Below, in pieces: positions 20,543 to 32,430 of a DNA stretch of 64,000 nt; positions within the stretch are counted from its first letter, which is position 1, and each line of letters starts with the position of its first letter. The stretch lies in contig OX381707.1 in NCBI GenBank assembly GCA_947462335.1, forward strand, positions 31,423,618 through 31,487,617, written 5' to 3'. This stretch comes from Harmothoe impar. Its lineage: Eukaryota; Annelida; Polychaeta; Phyllodocida; Polynoidae. The translations under genes and the position numbers were made by a program. Below the pieces are notes generated by a model that had not been told where the DNA came from, searched no databases, and was given only the letters and a program-made list of their open reading frames with translations.

Positions 20543-21270
20543 AAGGATATACGAGGTCTTAGTAGGGAGTTGGATAACCTGTACAACTGCTGCCGCTGTG
20601 GTCCACGCATTTCTGTGACCCGATTTTCAGCCTGCCTAGAAGTGGACTTTCAGGTACTCTGCTTTAAAAATACCTTCATGACCTCAATTTTTGGCCTATA
20701 AAACCGGCTAGCCCCTCATTTTAATCACAGCAGCATGGCGGTCAGCATGGATACAGATATGAGGGGAGGAAGATAAGAACCTTTGATTGGTGTGGAAGAT
20801 AATACTATGGTGACCTAAATCATATGAAAAAATGACCAATGAATATAGACTGTATAAGTATGGTAGCATGGGGAACTTGGTAATTGTGTTATAAATGACA
20901 TATATGAAATCCAGGTATTTCTGGCCATGCCTAATGTTGCCTAGATCCATGTTACCCTGACCTGTGTGGTACTGCCCCATTCAGCCCCTGCTCAGCTACT
21001 GCCTACTGCTACTGGTCCTGTGGGTGAGAGCCACCTCTGCCTACATCACAGAAATGCAATCAGGTTAAGCACTGCCTGAATAGCCCCCAAGTTTTTGTAC
21101 GTTCATCATGATTTCTTCGGACCTATGAGTGATAGGAAGATGATTCAAACAGACCTGAAAAGCTATCACAATGCTCGATATGGCTATACAAGATTTTTTA
21201 TTTTTTACTCAAAATTACCTCCCTAGTCTTAGGGGGAATTCTGATGTCACCATGGCACTACTGGCGTTAA
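20543..21270. other. Non-coding stretch, no gene seen
   Basis: No supported gene, RNA or clear repeat. The 90-codon minus-strand frame at 20980-20708 has no recognisable content and is probably chance. Confidence 0.5.
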
Positions 21271-21273
21271 ACA

Positions 21274-21338
21274 TACACTGTTAGAAGTAAGTAGTGTTCC
21301 TGTACAGCAAATTTTGGGGGAAACTTTGGTTCCAGTAA
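21274..21338 (+). repeat. ~65-bp dispersed repeat, copy 1
   Basis: TACACTGTTAGAAGTAAGTA through TTTGGTTCCAGTA matches 50848-50913 with a few differences. Both are followed by TCTACTGT-type sequence, suggesting the end of a transposon family. Confidence 0.8.
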
Positions 21339-21782
21339 GTTCTGCTGTAGATCTACAGTAGAATCTACTGTAGATGCGGAGTTCTAAAAGGGCTCACATG
21401 TATTCTTTGAACCCCCAGCTTCTGATCCAAAGTCCCGAACCATGATCACTACACCAGTGAATCCTGCATGTCAGGTGCATTGAAACACCTCCTAATTATG
21501 TGTGAATGGTAAAGAGGTCAACACAGGATCCCTGGGGGCAATTTTAGAAATAGACTGTTCATGTCTTAAGGGTTGATATGAAAATTACCCTATTGCAGTA
21601 ATGTACTGATAAGTACTGAACTACCATTAGTTGGAGTGTAATCTTGACGGCCTATGTTTTTCAAAGTAAATTTTACTATCTTTCCTGCAGATTGTAGAAC
21701 TACATTGGTTTTATCCTCTGCCTATTTTCAATAATAACATTTCAGTGTACCAAAATATATTATACATTAGAATTGCATCAGG

Positions 21783-21890
21783 AGAAATGTAGTTTGTATG
21801 AGAGTTTCCTGTCGGGACTGGAACCGCTGACCCTAAGACTACATAATTATCACCCACTGCTCTACCATCTGAGCTAGAGGGGCAATCACT
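21783..21890 (-). repeat. tRNA-derived SINE head
   Basis: On the minus strand an A-box TAGCTCAGATGGTAGAGCA (around 21876-21858) and a B-box GGTTCCAGTCCCG (21825-21813) have tRNA-like spacing. The stretch between them is too long for a normal anticodon arm and the acceptor strands do not pair, so it is a SINE rather than a tRNA gene. Confidence 0.7.
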
Positions 21891-22134
21891 TATATATATA
21901 GCCTGCATGAATAGGCTTTTCAAAAGATCCGGTCATATTTGAGCATTGGAGTATGGTACTCCCTCCAACCTCTCTACTCCCCGATCGGGGCCACACTTCA
22001 GCCCCGCCATCTGCCCAACATGAAACCCAGCTCAGTTTCGCCCGACTTCAAACAGCCAATCCAAGCTAAAACCAAATTGGCCCCGTGCGGGCTTGCTACT
22101 AGGGTTTCGACTCATAAGGGGAGGTGTGGGGGAT

Positions 22135-22230
22135 TTCGACCCCTTTACCTGGGGGGGGGGGGGCGGGGGTGTAAAAGACCCACCACCCCCCCTCCCCCCC
22201 TGTTGTTATAAAATGATGACTTCCTTAGAT
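22135..22230. repeat. Fragment of the TTA MITE family
   Basis: G-run and C-run followed by CTGTTGTTATAAAATGATGA and CTTCCTTA, the right end of the 19863-20169 family. Confidence 0.6.
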
Positions 22231-22672
22231 GCAGTGGTGAGGACTGATATGGTAAGCACACTATAGGACACTGAGTCCGGCCGTGGCCCTGGGCACGTGC
22301 CTGAACTGGGTCATTACAATCGCCTGCCTGATGTTCTGATATATTAGTAACAGTGTAGTTAACTATTTGTCTACCACCTACTGTGAAGGGGGGTAATTCA
22401 GGTAATATGGGCAATCTGAGCGGAATTAGATGTCACAAACGCTGCAACCCCTAGTTATATTAATACCTAAGGATGCAGGAAACAGGGATTGATTTATAAT
22501 TGAGATTTAAGCACTTTTGGGTTTGTCTACCACCTCCTATGTAGTCACAGGGGTCAGTGCAAAAAAATGGCTGACATGCAGAGTGTCCCACACTGTACCT
22601 TTATAGGGAACCTCAGGGGTGAGAGTGTAATGACCCAGCACACTGCTAAGTGAACATGACGTGGTATGTCTT

Positions 22673-23259
22673 CACTGAGTATTCACTCGTAGCATTATGG
22701 GTAGGACCTTGAAAGTAGTGCCTGTTTCTCTATCTCGGCGCTAGGGGGAGTGTACTACTATACACTCTCCAAGCACTCCTGCTTCACTTGTGGATGGAGA
22801 GTAAATCATTGACACATGCATGGTAGGCCTCAGCCTCGATCACCCAGTCCCTGAACTCCGCCCACTGGGCTGCATTAGGGCCTAGACCAGTATCTATATC
22901 TGGATCCCAACCCCATTATAGCTCATTATGTATGGGGGTCCTTGGACGCCCATTCAATATCAGATAGCTCATTGGTCAAGGGGTAATGAATCTGCATTTT
23001 ACTATGCCTGTATGGTCTGCAAGCACCTGCACCACTGAGGGTCATTAAAATATGTTCTGGGTGGGTGGAGCCAACCTGACAGTCAATCACCACAAGTCAC
23101 AGAGTGGTGTGTTTGAAGGGAACGTAGGATCTACATTCTGTACCAAAGCACACACATGTACTGATGCCTACCAGCCAGATCACTGCTGCCCAATGATAAT
23201 GCATATGATTAACCGCTGGTGGTTAGCTACCCACAATGCTACAAGTGAATACTCAGTGT
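22673..23259. mobile_element. Inverted-repeat element, ~590 bp
   Basis: CACTGAGTATTCACTCGTAG plus CATTATGGGTAG on the left is inverted at 23228-23259 on the right. The interior has a 43-codon minus-strand frame (WGWDPDIDT... to SIHK) bounded by stops at about 22910 and 22797 that reads like protein; it may be a captured or relic coding piece. TSD not resolved. Confidence 0.6.
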
Positions 23260-23719
23260 TTAGAATGAACCCATTCAAACACTGATATTAGTGTGATGAC
23301 CCAGTTCATGCACTTGGCCCTGGGTATCATCACTTAATTTTTCTCTCTGGGTTGTAATAATATTTATCCCCTTTAGGACCCATCTGGCCCTATTTAATGT
23401 GAATAAACTTCCTCGGCATAGTTGGTTGGTTTATGGTGTTTTACCTAGACGTCACTGTCCAGTGCCCACTGGACATTGCATCTATCAACTATTAAAAACC
23501 AAACAGGATAGATAGTTAATCTCTGGCTCTCTCACCTCAACCCAATATGAGTGATGATTTATCCCAAGTCAGGTAAAGAAGCCCCACCTTCCTGGTTAGT
23601 GGTAGTCACCTATTTAGGGAAGTCCTTCATCTGTCCGTCACATCAATTAGTATCTGAATACTAGCATACAAGTAGGGCTGGTGTCTGCTTGTCTGTGGCT
23701 GTGGTACACCCAATGTGAC

Positions 23720-23875
23720 CCGGGGGGAAGGGGGGGGGTGTTACTGGGGGGGGGGGGGGCGCAGTATTAAGTAGGTCAGCACTCACATGGGGCTGTTCGT
23801 AAACTCATGTCTGCAGATAAATGATATCTCACCACCATCCCCATATGTTATAAAAAAATGAGCACTCCCTTAATA
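23720..23875. repeat. Fragment of the TTA MITE family with G-runs
   Basis: Long G runs (to 12 Gs) and a right end GTTATAAAAAAATGAGCACT plus CCCTTA. Degraded copy of the 19863-20169 family. Confidence 0.55.
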
Positions 23876-24239
23876 ATAATACAACTTACTTCAGGTGTAT
23901 ACAAGCATAATCTACTCTGTAGATGTATCAACTAAACTTTATAACCCGTATTTAAGGAACCCTTGTTACTGTACCTCTGAAGCCAACCTGTCATATCAAA
24001 ATATATTTTTTATACCTTTTACTTACGTTAACGACTCCTGCATATAAACATTGTACAAATCCCAGCGACTTTTTTTTTGGCATTTCTTATCATGATGCAT
24101 GAAAGAGTATAGTGAATTAAATCATTATGATGGGTCAAAGACCACTTTACATTCAAATATGATCTGCTGTCACCATTGCTGTTATATGGTTTTGGCAGCA
24201 TCACCTTGACACGCATGATGACTTGTTAAAAACAAGGAG

Positions 24240-24599
24240 AGTGGAGAGGACCACAATTAGTATAGCAGCATTACTGCCAAGGGGAAATTTACTGGTCCAT
24301 ATTGTAAACACTTGTGTGCCAAACTCATGATCTCATCTTACATGATGCAACAGGTATTTATGATAACTAGAGCATGAATACAAATAAGGATCAGTCGAGG
24401 TTTGTATCACGACACCATAACATCATAATTACATTTTGTTTGTGTATACATAGTTTAAGGTCCCATTGACTAGTGCAGAAGAGACTTTCTCAAGTATAAC
24501 ATCTTAAGGAGTACAGAGAGCTACTTAATCATAAGGAGTAGTCCAACACAGACCAACTAAAAGAGTCATTTCACCTTTAGATTACTAGGGGCATTTAAC
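24240..24599 (+). promoter_or_regulatory. Upstream region duplicated before both BK-beta-like genes
   Basis: Blocks such as CCAAGGGGAAATTTACTGGTC, CTCATCTTA and AACTAGAGCATGAA occur in the same order at 28510-28744 before the second gene, ending in an ACTRGGGC-TTTAACATG start context. The duplication therefore included upstream DNA. No TATA box is obvious. Confidence 0.6.
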
Positions 24600-24799
24600 A
24601 TGGCCAGCCGCAAACTTTTATATTCTATAGTCGCCTATAGTGTCCTCGCATTGGCATGTCTATCAGGAACTGCACTAATATGTGGAGGTATTATAATGCA
24701 TAGGCATCTAGCATCCAAGGACTATGTAACAGCACAGTGCTCTACGATTAACGTGACGGACTATGGACGAACATTGTGTTCACATAGAGTGTATTATGG
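24600..24799 (+). CDS. BK channel beta-subunit-like gene A, exon 1
   Basis: Exons 24600-24799 and 25162-25540 join in phase 2 to give 192 residues, close to vertebrate KCNMB1 (191). Seen: short N-terminus, membrane span ~7-33, extracellular loop ~34-164, second span ~165-189, short tail. The six loop cysteines (47, 60, 81, 111, 116, 145) line up with KCNMB landmarks: the Cys before TM1-proximal 'TxLxx', 'CVQV.V', 'KCSY..C' and 'C(F/Y)...'; the second span is preceded by a WP as in KCNMBs. N-glycosylation sites are NVT and NGT. KCNMBs bind the BK pore and tune its calcium and voltage response; that role is inferred here. Donor GG|GTATGT; reading through instead gives a 75-residue product. Confidence 0.82.
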
Positions 24800-25019
24800 G
24801 TATGTAGAGAATTGTCTGTACAGTTAAGTACCAATTAATAATTACCCGGTACTTATGTCTGTGGGAAAATCTAAAAATAGCACGATATTTCCTATTTAAC
24901 ACTTTCTTCTTAGCTGTATGTATGCGGTAGTGGCAATAGCATGCATAACCAAGCAGCTTAAAAAAATTACAAATTATGTATTATGTTAATCATAGAAGTA
25001 TGTTTCAATTTTCCTGTAG

Positions 25020-25110
25020 TGTTATGGCCTTCTTAATCTCTCTCTCCCCCTCTCTCTCTCTATCTCTCTATCTATATATCTATATATATATCTATATATA
25101 TATATATTGA
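25020..25110. repeat. TC/TATC/TA simple repeat in intron A
   Basis: CT-rich run grading into TATC and TA repeats about 50 bp before exon 2; the second gene has a TA tract in the same place. Confidence 0.9.
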
Positions 25111-25161
25111 TATTATGGTTATGTCGATGACTCATTAAAAATACCAATCTTTACATTCCAG

Positions 25162-25540
25162 AGATGATGTCCATAGTGAACAACGCTTCAGTTTCGTCCG
25201 CTGTGTCCAGGTTGATGTCTCTTATAAGGATCTTGATGGCGCGAGAAAAAATGGGACTATTTTCGGAAATGTCTTCATGGTAGAAGAAAAATGTTCTTAT
25301 GTAGCTTGTGGCAGAAGTGAAAGCAAGTCAAATGCGAAAGTTCTTGAATTTGTGAATAAATGGCGTGGTGTGAGAGCTCCATCAACTTCAGAATGCTTTT
25401 ATGATCCAACAAACCTTGAGCGTGTCATCGCCCGCAAACTGCACACCTACACTCAGGCTCTCCATGCTGTGCTGTGGCCAGCTGGCTTCTGTATTCTCTC
25501 TATTATTGTCCTCATCGTGATGGGCATTTATGAACGCTAA
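25162..25540 (+). CDS. BK channel beta-subunit-like gene A, exon 2
   Basis: Acceptor CTTTACATTCCAG. It begins with one base completing a Gly codon from exon 1, then DDVHSEQRFSFVRCVQVDV. It holds most of the loop, including KCSYVAC, the 'LEFVNKW' helix matching 'LESVMNW' of KCNMB4, CFYDP, and 'LWPAGF' entering TM2, and ends TAA at 25540. The intron is only 362 bp. Confidence 0.85.
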
Positions 25541-27500
25541 ACATGAACACTCAAACCATCATCTACGATATCGGACCAACACCCCTGCCATTCATTATAT
25601 TAACATGATAGAGCAACATCACTGTGCAATCTACATTAGATGAACATGTTGTGCATTATTTGGACATATCTAGTTTCGCCTGATTTGCTTTACAGTATTA
25701 GGGACAATTAATCAAATTATGATAAAGACTGACCACAACTGCATGGTATTTCTTTGTGGTTGATACAACAATTACGATACTTTGGACTATGAATCCCATA
25801 TTCCATAATGATATTTGTGATATTGATGGATAAGATTATTATAATTAGGATGCTGTTAAGCTGTGCATAAAAATGACAATATAATTCAAGAGCAAGCAAC
25901 TTCTATTTATATCTATTCAAGTAATATATTTCTAATTCCATGTATAGCTCCGGAAAATGAACCATCTACAATGTTTGAAGAAATTCATCATTCCCCTGAT
26001 AACTGCACCTCATAATATTATGTCACTGAATTGTTGCAATGTGCGGAGGGGAACAATTACGCATCAGCAACTGAACACTATTCTTTTTCAAATACAGATA
26101 GAAAAGTATAGAGTCAAATGTAGTGAGGGATAATGATAGAGGATCAATGAACACATTTCCATGACCTATTGTACACCTGTACCAGCACGTGTATCCTTCG
26201 TAGCACACACTGGTTGTAGCTAGATCATGCTGAGACATGGGAAAGTGATTGTCCTTTTTAATAGAGACCATAGTAAAGACTTAACCCTTTAAAACGGTAT
26301 ACAGTTCTACATACATTTTGCCATTTGCTATCACGATGCACGATAGGGTATAATTAGGTATCCCAGGTCATTTTCAGATATTATTATCACACATGTCAAA
26401 ATGGGTTAGATAGATAGGCCATGTTCAATGATGAAAACAGTTTAAATATCATACAAATCGGTCCAGCGGTTTGGATTTGACAGCCATTTGAAAATGTAAA
26501 AATGTGGTTTGGACTTAGCCAATTTCAGACCTTAGTCACCACTAGATTATCTGGGCATGTTGTAAGCAGTATGGAATCCCTGGAAAAGTAGATAGATCCT
26601 GGAATATGCTTGATCCCTGATCACAGTACATAACTCCTTTACTCAATGAAGCCTCAGTAAGTGCAAACCTCAGCTTATATTTTTACAGACCCTCAAAATC
26701 CCAATATATTACATATGTTCACATAGATCTTGCCCAGATATGGTTGAATATCTCAAATTTCGAAGTGTCTCATTTCATGAACATGTCATACAATCCTGTT
26801 TGTTCTGCAGGAATCCTATATACAAATCATGGAGACTGTGCCTATTTTTTTCCTGATCTGAATAACCAAGTTTAACTTCACAATTTCCATTTAAAAATGA
26901 GGGAAACACTAATTGTCTGATTGTCCCTAAACAGTAAAAATGATCAGAATCCAAATCAATACCACACAACTGTTATTTCATGTATCAAGTTGAATTCTTC
27001 TATAGGCATAGGTCAATATGGTATACATCATTTTCACAGCAATTTTCACACTTTTAAGGCATTTCATAATACTGAGTGATCTGATACAAATCATGATATT
27101 CCCTGAAATTGCTAAAATATCACTGATATCAAACTACTTTATAACATCTTGGGACAACATGTCTTTTTGACCACTGAATCCAATTTTTCATGTCAACTAA
27201 TTTATACTTTTCCCATAAGATAACAACACAATTATGTAACCTTTAGGCCCATTACATAATGATTTAGACATCCTGATATTGTGGTGTTCAATGCTGGGAA
27301 CAAATGAGGTTGCAATTGATATATTTGTATGGAATCACATGTATAAGGATCCTGAGGGTTGTATAATATTATATATTGATAGAATATGTCATGTGACCTT
27401 CATAGCCAATATGTTAGGACACATGCCTTCAGTCCTGGACCATGGTGCAGGGTGTTAGGTATCTAATTTTGCTCTCACAGTTAACCCGTTAAGAATATTG
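25541..27500. other. Intergenic, no gene seen
   Basis: AT-rich, without recognisable exon or repeat. Frames at 25899-25717, 26271-26023 and 26969-26775 (minus) have no recognisable content. Confidence 0.5.
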
Positions 27501-27504
27501 ACTA

Positions 27505-28068
27505 GGTAGTTAGTGCATCTTATATAGTGAAAAAATACCTTTTAAACCACCTCAAAAATCTGTATCTAAAATTTCCGAAAAGTGCCCAAAACTGCTGAAA
27601 GCTGTCCAAGATATTGTATTTAATAATTTTAAAATACTTCCAATAGGCATATCCTCATGTGCCATACCTCAAAATAAAGCCATGAGTGCCCTGCTTCAGA
27701 TGGTAAAACGCCTGAGACTTTATCTCTAATGGTGTAGGAGCGAAATCAGTTCCTATCACAGGGCTGCAGGGGGTTGGAAGCTTTATTCTGGTTTCGCTCT
27801 TACGCCATTGGTTATATAAAGGAAATAGTTAGTGCATCTTATAGGGCAGAAAAATACCTTTCAAATGACCCCAAATATGTGTGCATAACATTTCAGAAAA
27901 GTGCCGAAAATTGCCTCAAAATTCTCTTTTTTAGATTTAAAAATACTTCCAATAGGCCTTTTCCCATGTGTAATACCTCAAAATGAAGCTTAACGTGTCC
28001 TGCTCACAGGGGTGAAGCTCCTGGAACTGTATCTCTTATGGCGTGGAAGCGAAATCAGTATGTAGACA
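27505..28068. repeat. ~315-bp diverged tandem duplication
   Basis: TAGTTAGTGCATCTTATA, AAAAATACCTTTYAAA, AAATACTTCCAATAGGC and GGAGCGAAATCAGT-type blocks occur in the same order at 27510-27755 and 27827-28065. Divergence is considerable, so the event is old. Confidence 0.8.
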
Positions 28069-28744
28069 GTGTGTCCTCCATGGCTGCATGGCTACTCACT
28101 GCCAGATGGTCCCGTTTTCCCAATTTTCCCTAACTTCAGCGCATCGGCAGGGGTACTTAGCATCATGATACACCCATTATGAGGTATCAGGGCAATGCGG
28201 ATATATCAGAGCATTCCTTAGAATACTTTAGATAAGTGATAACCCAAATAGCTTGGAAGAGAGAGCATTTTCAAAAGTATGTCTTTTGGTGAGTTCTTAC
28301 GCGAGGACACGGCCAGCGGCTGCCTATTGGGATACCTAGTATAATGCATTGAAGCGTTAAAGAGCAGCTATTGAGGTCCACATTACACTAAGAACTCATC
28401 TTTCACATATTCAATGTATTCCACTGCTGTCGTATTACTGTTATCTTGTATTATTTGCATTGCCTGCCTTGACACTAATTAATTATGTATGCTACGAGCA
28501 AGGAGTGTGAAGACTAATGAAAGAAACCCCATACAAATTGTGCCAAGGGGGAATTTTACTGGTCACATAGCAAACACTTTCACACTACAACCAGGAACCT
28601 CATCTTATATGTATGGTGCAACAGGTTTAACTATGGTAACTAGAGCATGAAAACAGAGCTTTCTATACACGACACCAAATCATAATACGGACTCTACAGA
28701 ACAACATAGGACCATTTCACCTATAGTTTACTGGGGCTTTTAAC

Positions 28745-28941
28745 ATGGGCATCCACTGCTGTGAATGGTTGTGTTATGTAGCGGTGGCAATAGTGTCTTT
28801 ACAAATACTCATATATACTGGAGGCCACATCATGCGTGAGCATCTAACAGCCAAGGACTTTGTTACAGCACAGTGCTCTACGATTAACATGACGGACCAT
28901 GGACGAACATTGTGTTCATATACAGTGACTGTAAATCATGG
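28745..28941 (+). CDS. BK channel beta-subunit-like gene B, exon 1
   Basis: Tandem paralogue of gene A: exons 28745-28941 and 31267-31648, again 192 residues with the same phase-2 junction and the same GG|GTATGT donor. Exon 1 is one codon shorter and exon 2 one codon longer than in A. The first 35 residues (cytosolic tip and TM1) differ most, while AKDFVTAQCSTINMTDHGRT is nearly unchanged, so constraint is on the loop. The cytosolic tip is Cys-rich (HCCEWLC), which A lacks. Role as in A, inferred. Confidence 0.8.
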
Positions 28942-29714
28942 GTATGTAGAGAATTGTCTGTACAGTTAAGTACCAATTGAAAACTATTCATGTCTGTGTG
29001 AAATCCGATATCAACTCTTCCTTTACCGTACACGCATTATTGCGAGTTTACTGTACAGGACCGTACACGTATTTATAGGCAGTATTCCACTGGCGGAATC
29101 GGCGAGATTCGGGTATAAGTTTAACATTACAGACTTACAGCCAACCGACGGCAGTGAAATACTGGCTTATGCGAGGTACTCGCCGATTTTGGCCAATTTT
29201 TGACCCCCTGTGGTTTGCCTAAAAGTTGGTAGAATCCCGTGTTTTTTCCTGACAGTAGTCCATGGCATATTGTCTCTACATTATCTTAATCCGTTTGTAG
29301 ATGCATTCAATATTTTAGAAATGCTGGGCATCTCAACTTGGATGATATTTAACTCATTTTCAATATGATCTGAGCAATATCTAAGGCAAAAATCATGAAT
29401 AATTTCAAACAATATTGTTTTTTTGGGTGAAAAATGGTTTTGTCTAACTTTTCATGCTGAAAAAGATGGTATCAAAAGTTAAGATCTGTTTTAATGCATT
29501 CTGGCCTAAATGTAAGTTTCAATGGCACCATTATACACGAAAATAAGCTTTATTTAATTTCAAATAGGACTTTATCTCCCTAATTGGAACACTTAAGGTG
29601 ATTTGGGTATCTTACTTTTCACCTGAAATAATCTGGTTTTGGGAGGGGTGTCTTTATGTGGAGCGTGGTAAAGGAAGAGTTAAGGGCATAATATTTTTCG
29701 TTTCCCATTGTTCA

Positions 29715-29718
29715 CCTT

Positions 29719-29752
<34 letters not shown>
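29715..29752. repeat. (TA)n microsatellite in intron B
   Basis: About 16 TA repeats shortly before the transposon at 29794. Confidence 0.92.
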
Positions 29753-29754
<2 letters not shown>

Positions 29755-29793
29755 TGTAGCATGTACTGGAAAAAGGAACCTTAAAGAAGTGTA

Positions 29794-31114
29794 GGGGAGA
29801 GAGGGGCACGTTGAACCACTTCTGCACATTTATTTTTACTGACCTTATTAAAGTCACCTGAACTTTGATTTTGTATCTAGCAGTTACCTTATATCATTAC
29901 AACATATGATGACCTCTGGCAACACACGTGTGATCATTTTTTGTATTTCTTTTGATTTTTGAAAATAAAATCTTGGGGTGGTTCAATGAGCCCCATGCCC
30001 TGGGCAGGTTGAGCCACCCACCGAGGCACCTTGAACCACATAAATAAAATGGTTCAAATAACCAGTAATATAGATCTATTATTGAAAGTTTAGATAAAAT
30101 TAATTACTTTTGTTACTTTTGCATCAGGTTGAATATAAAATATACATATTTAATGCACACAAGTCTGCCAATTATAGTTTCTAGAGTAGTGACTAGGTCG
30201 GAGCCTTTCATATTTCCCTTTAGGTCAATATGAACCACTTTAAGAGGATTGATGCTATTTGCAAGGTCTATATGAATCTCTGATTACATTCCTTTGTGAT
30301 GTTACAGGCTGTTCTGCTTGAAAGAAACAATATATCTTGGAATAAAGACGCAGTGAAATTTGCTCCCAATGAATTTACTATCACAATTGGCAAACTATAT
30401 TCTATCACAATTGTATAACCAAATTATATCTTATATGTCTGTGTCTTTGTGTGTTCCTTAAAGTGAGTATATCCGATGTGTGGGACAAAAAAATCAATTT
30501 CCCTAATAATGGGTCAGGATGTTCCCAAATATCATACTTAACCTCCTATCTACTCAATTCCCCGTCATTCCCACCGATTTTGCCCAAATTTGATTTTATT
30601 TCCTAAAATATGGTCATTTTTCGTGCATGATTTTAATTCTCCATGATAAAAACACTTGAAAATACCATTATTGGACCCCATTGCACCCACTGTCTAAGCT
30701 GCTTCTGCCCATGGATATTATTGTCATTTACTCCAACCCATAAATAATACACTTTTACAGTATTTGGAACGCATTTATGTAGGATTTTGAATTTGGCAAA
30801 AATCGGATAGACCCACTTTAATTCTAAAAAACTATGTGTTTTTAAATATGTAGGCCTAATTGTTAGGTTAGTCTATTGTAGCCCCAGAGGTTGAACTGAG
30901 TAATACCATCTCATCACTCACCTACAAGCTGACAGGAGACCTTGCACTGTCTGGCTTTCTTCTCAGCATCCCAAACTGAACATTATGCTGCTGCTCTGAA
31001 CTGTCTATGTAAGGGGGTTATGTAGTAGGCAAACTGCTGGAAAATTCCCAAAGGAATAGCAAAGAGAGCGAGTGGTTCAACATGCCCAGGTGGTCAATGT
31101 GCCCCTCTCTCCCC
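29794..31114. mobile_element. 1321-bp TA-flanked element in intron B
   Basis: The left end starts GGGGAGAGAGGGGCACGTTG and the right end is inverted (CAATGTGCCCCTCTCTCCCC). TA at 29792-29793 and 31115-31116. Subterminal GGTTCAA/TTGAACC motifs. No transposase frame. This insertion accounts for more than half of the 2.3-kb intron, compared with 362 bp in gene A. Confidence 0.87.
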
Positions 31115-31145
31115 TACCCTGCACTAAGGGCCTTTTTCGCAGATC

Positions 31146-31165
31146 ATGTCACATATATATATATA

Positions 31166-31213
<48 letters not shown>
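31146..31213. repeat. (TA)n microsatellite before exon 2 of gene B
   Basis: TA-rich tract of about 65 bp at the place where gene A has its TATC/TA tract. Confidence 0.92.
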
Positions 31214-31218
<5 letters not shown>

Positions 31219-31266
31219 TATATAACATATTATGACTCATCTAAAATAAACAAATTTGCATTCCAG

Positions 31267-31648
31267 AGATACTTCCACTACTGAGACACGCTACAGTTTT
31301 GTCCGCTGTGTCCAGATTGATGTCTCTTATAAGGATCTTGATGGCGTGAGGAAAAATGGGACTATTTTTGGAAATGTCTTCTTGGTATACAAAGGGCAAT
31401 GCTCTTATAAAACTTGTGGCCCAAGTGAAAGCAAATCAAATGCCAAAATTCTTGAATTTGTGAATAAATGGCATAGCGTGAGAGCTCCATCAACTTTGCA
31501 GTGCTTTTATGATCCGACAAACCTGAAGCAGATCATTGCCCGCAAACTGTACACCTACGCTCAGGCTCTCCATGCTGTGCTGTGGCCAGCTGGCTTCTGT
31601 ATTCTCTCGCTCACTGTCCTCATTGCGAGGTGCCTTTATGCAAGTTAG
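31267..31648 (+). CDS. BK channel beta-subunit-like gene B, exon 2
   Basis: Acceptor TTGCATTCCAG. It starts with the base completing Gly from exon 1, then DTSTTETRYSFVRCVQIDV. QCSYKTC, 'ILEFVNKW', CFYDP and 'LWPAGFCILS' are kept from gene A; the last residues differ (ARCLYAS). TAG at 31646-31648. All loop cysteines are retained, so the copy looks intact. Confidence 0.85.
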
Positions 31649-32119
31649 TCATGAACTGATAGAACAACACCCAACCCATCATCTTAGATATTGGCACTAA
31701 GAGCAACTTCCCCCATTTGTTGGATTAACATTAGAACCACACTACCTACTGTGCAGCATACATTAAATGAACATGAGTACTGAGTTTAGACTATGATCTA
31801 GATACACCATTTGAAAAAAGGTTTGTGATGGAACTTGTGTCTCGAAATTTGACAAACAAGATGCGGAGACACCATAAACATCGTCTGATATTATTGTCCA
31901 GTATTTCTAAAGAAGAGAAAATATCTTTCCACAGTAGGAAATATGTCAATGGGTAAGATTTATGTTATTCATTACGACCATCTGGACCATGAACATTCTT
32001 ATGGATCTTTCTATTGGGCACAATTTATCAAATAATGAAGAAGAATGTCGCGTCTATTGCTGTGACAACGTTAACTTTTCTCCAATTTAAAACATAAAAA
32101 GCAATGCAAAGGCCAGCTA
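31649..32119. other. Intergenic, no gene seen
   Basis: Probably the 3' UTR and flank of gene B; no clear poly(A) signal could be assigned. Confidence 0.4.
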
Positions 32120-32205
32120 CACACTCAGAAACGTCAGCGTCATTGTCGCTAAAACCACTCTCACCTGAAAGTCAGGCGACAAGGACGCTGACTTTTGTGA
32201 GTGTG
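32120..32205. mobile_element. 86-bp foldback MITE
   Basis: The ends CACACTCAGAAACGTCAGCG and its inverse, with TA at 32118-32119 and 32206-32207. Short centre with CTCACCTGAAAGTCAGG. Relative of 16881-17001. Confidence 0.88.
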
Positions 32206-32430
32206 TATGTGGGTTCCTGAGACCAAATCACACCGTGCTCAACTCAAGCGGAAGGCTAGAAGGGCATCCTTGTTTATTGGCCTTGGCCTATACTTCCAAT
32301 ATTCATATTCATACTATGATTATTGCCTATCCAAGTTTTCATTTTTGTAATGTATTATCCAGGACATAACACATTGTTATTCAAGGTTAGTTCTACGGAA
32401 GGAATCTATAATCAGCCCCGTGGCCTTATA

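Noticed and set aside
21783..21890. Functional tRNA-Lys-like gene
   Set aside because: A and B boxes are good, but the anticodon arm is too long and the acceptor ends do not pair.
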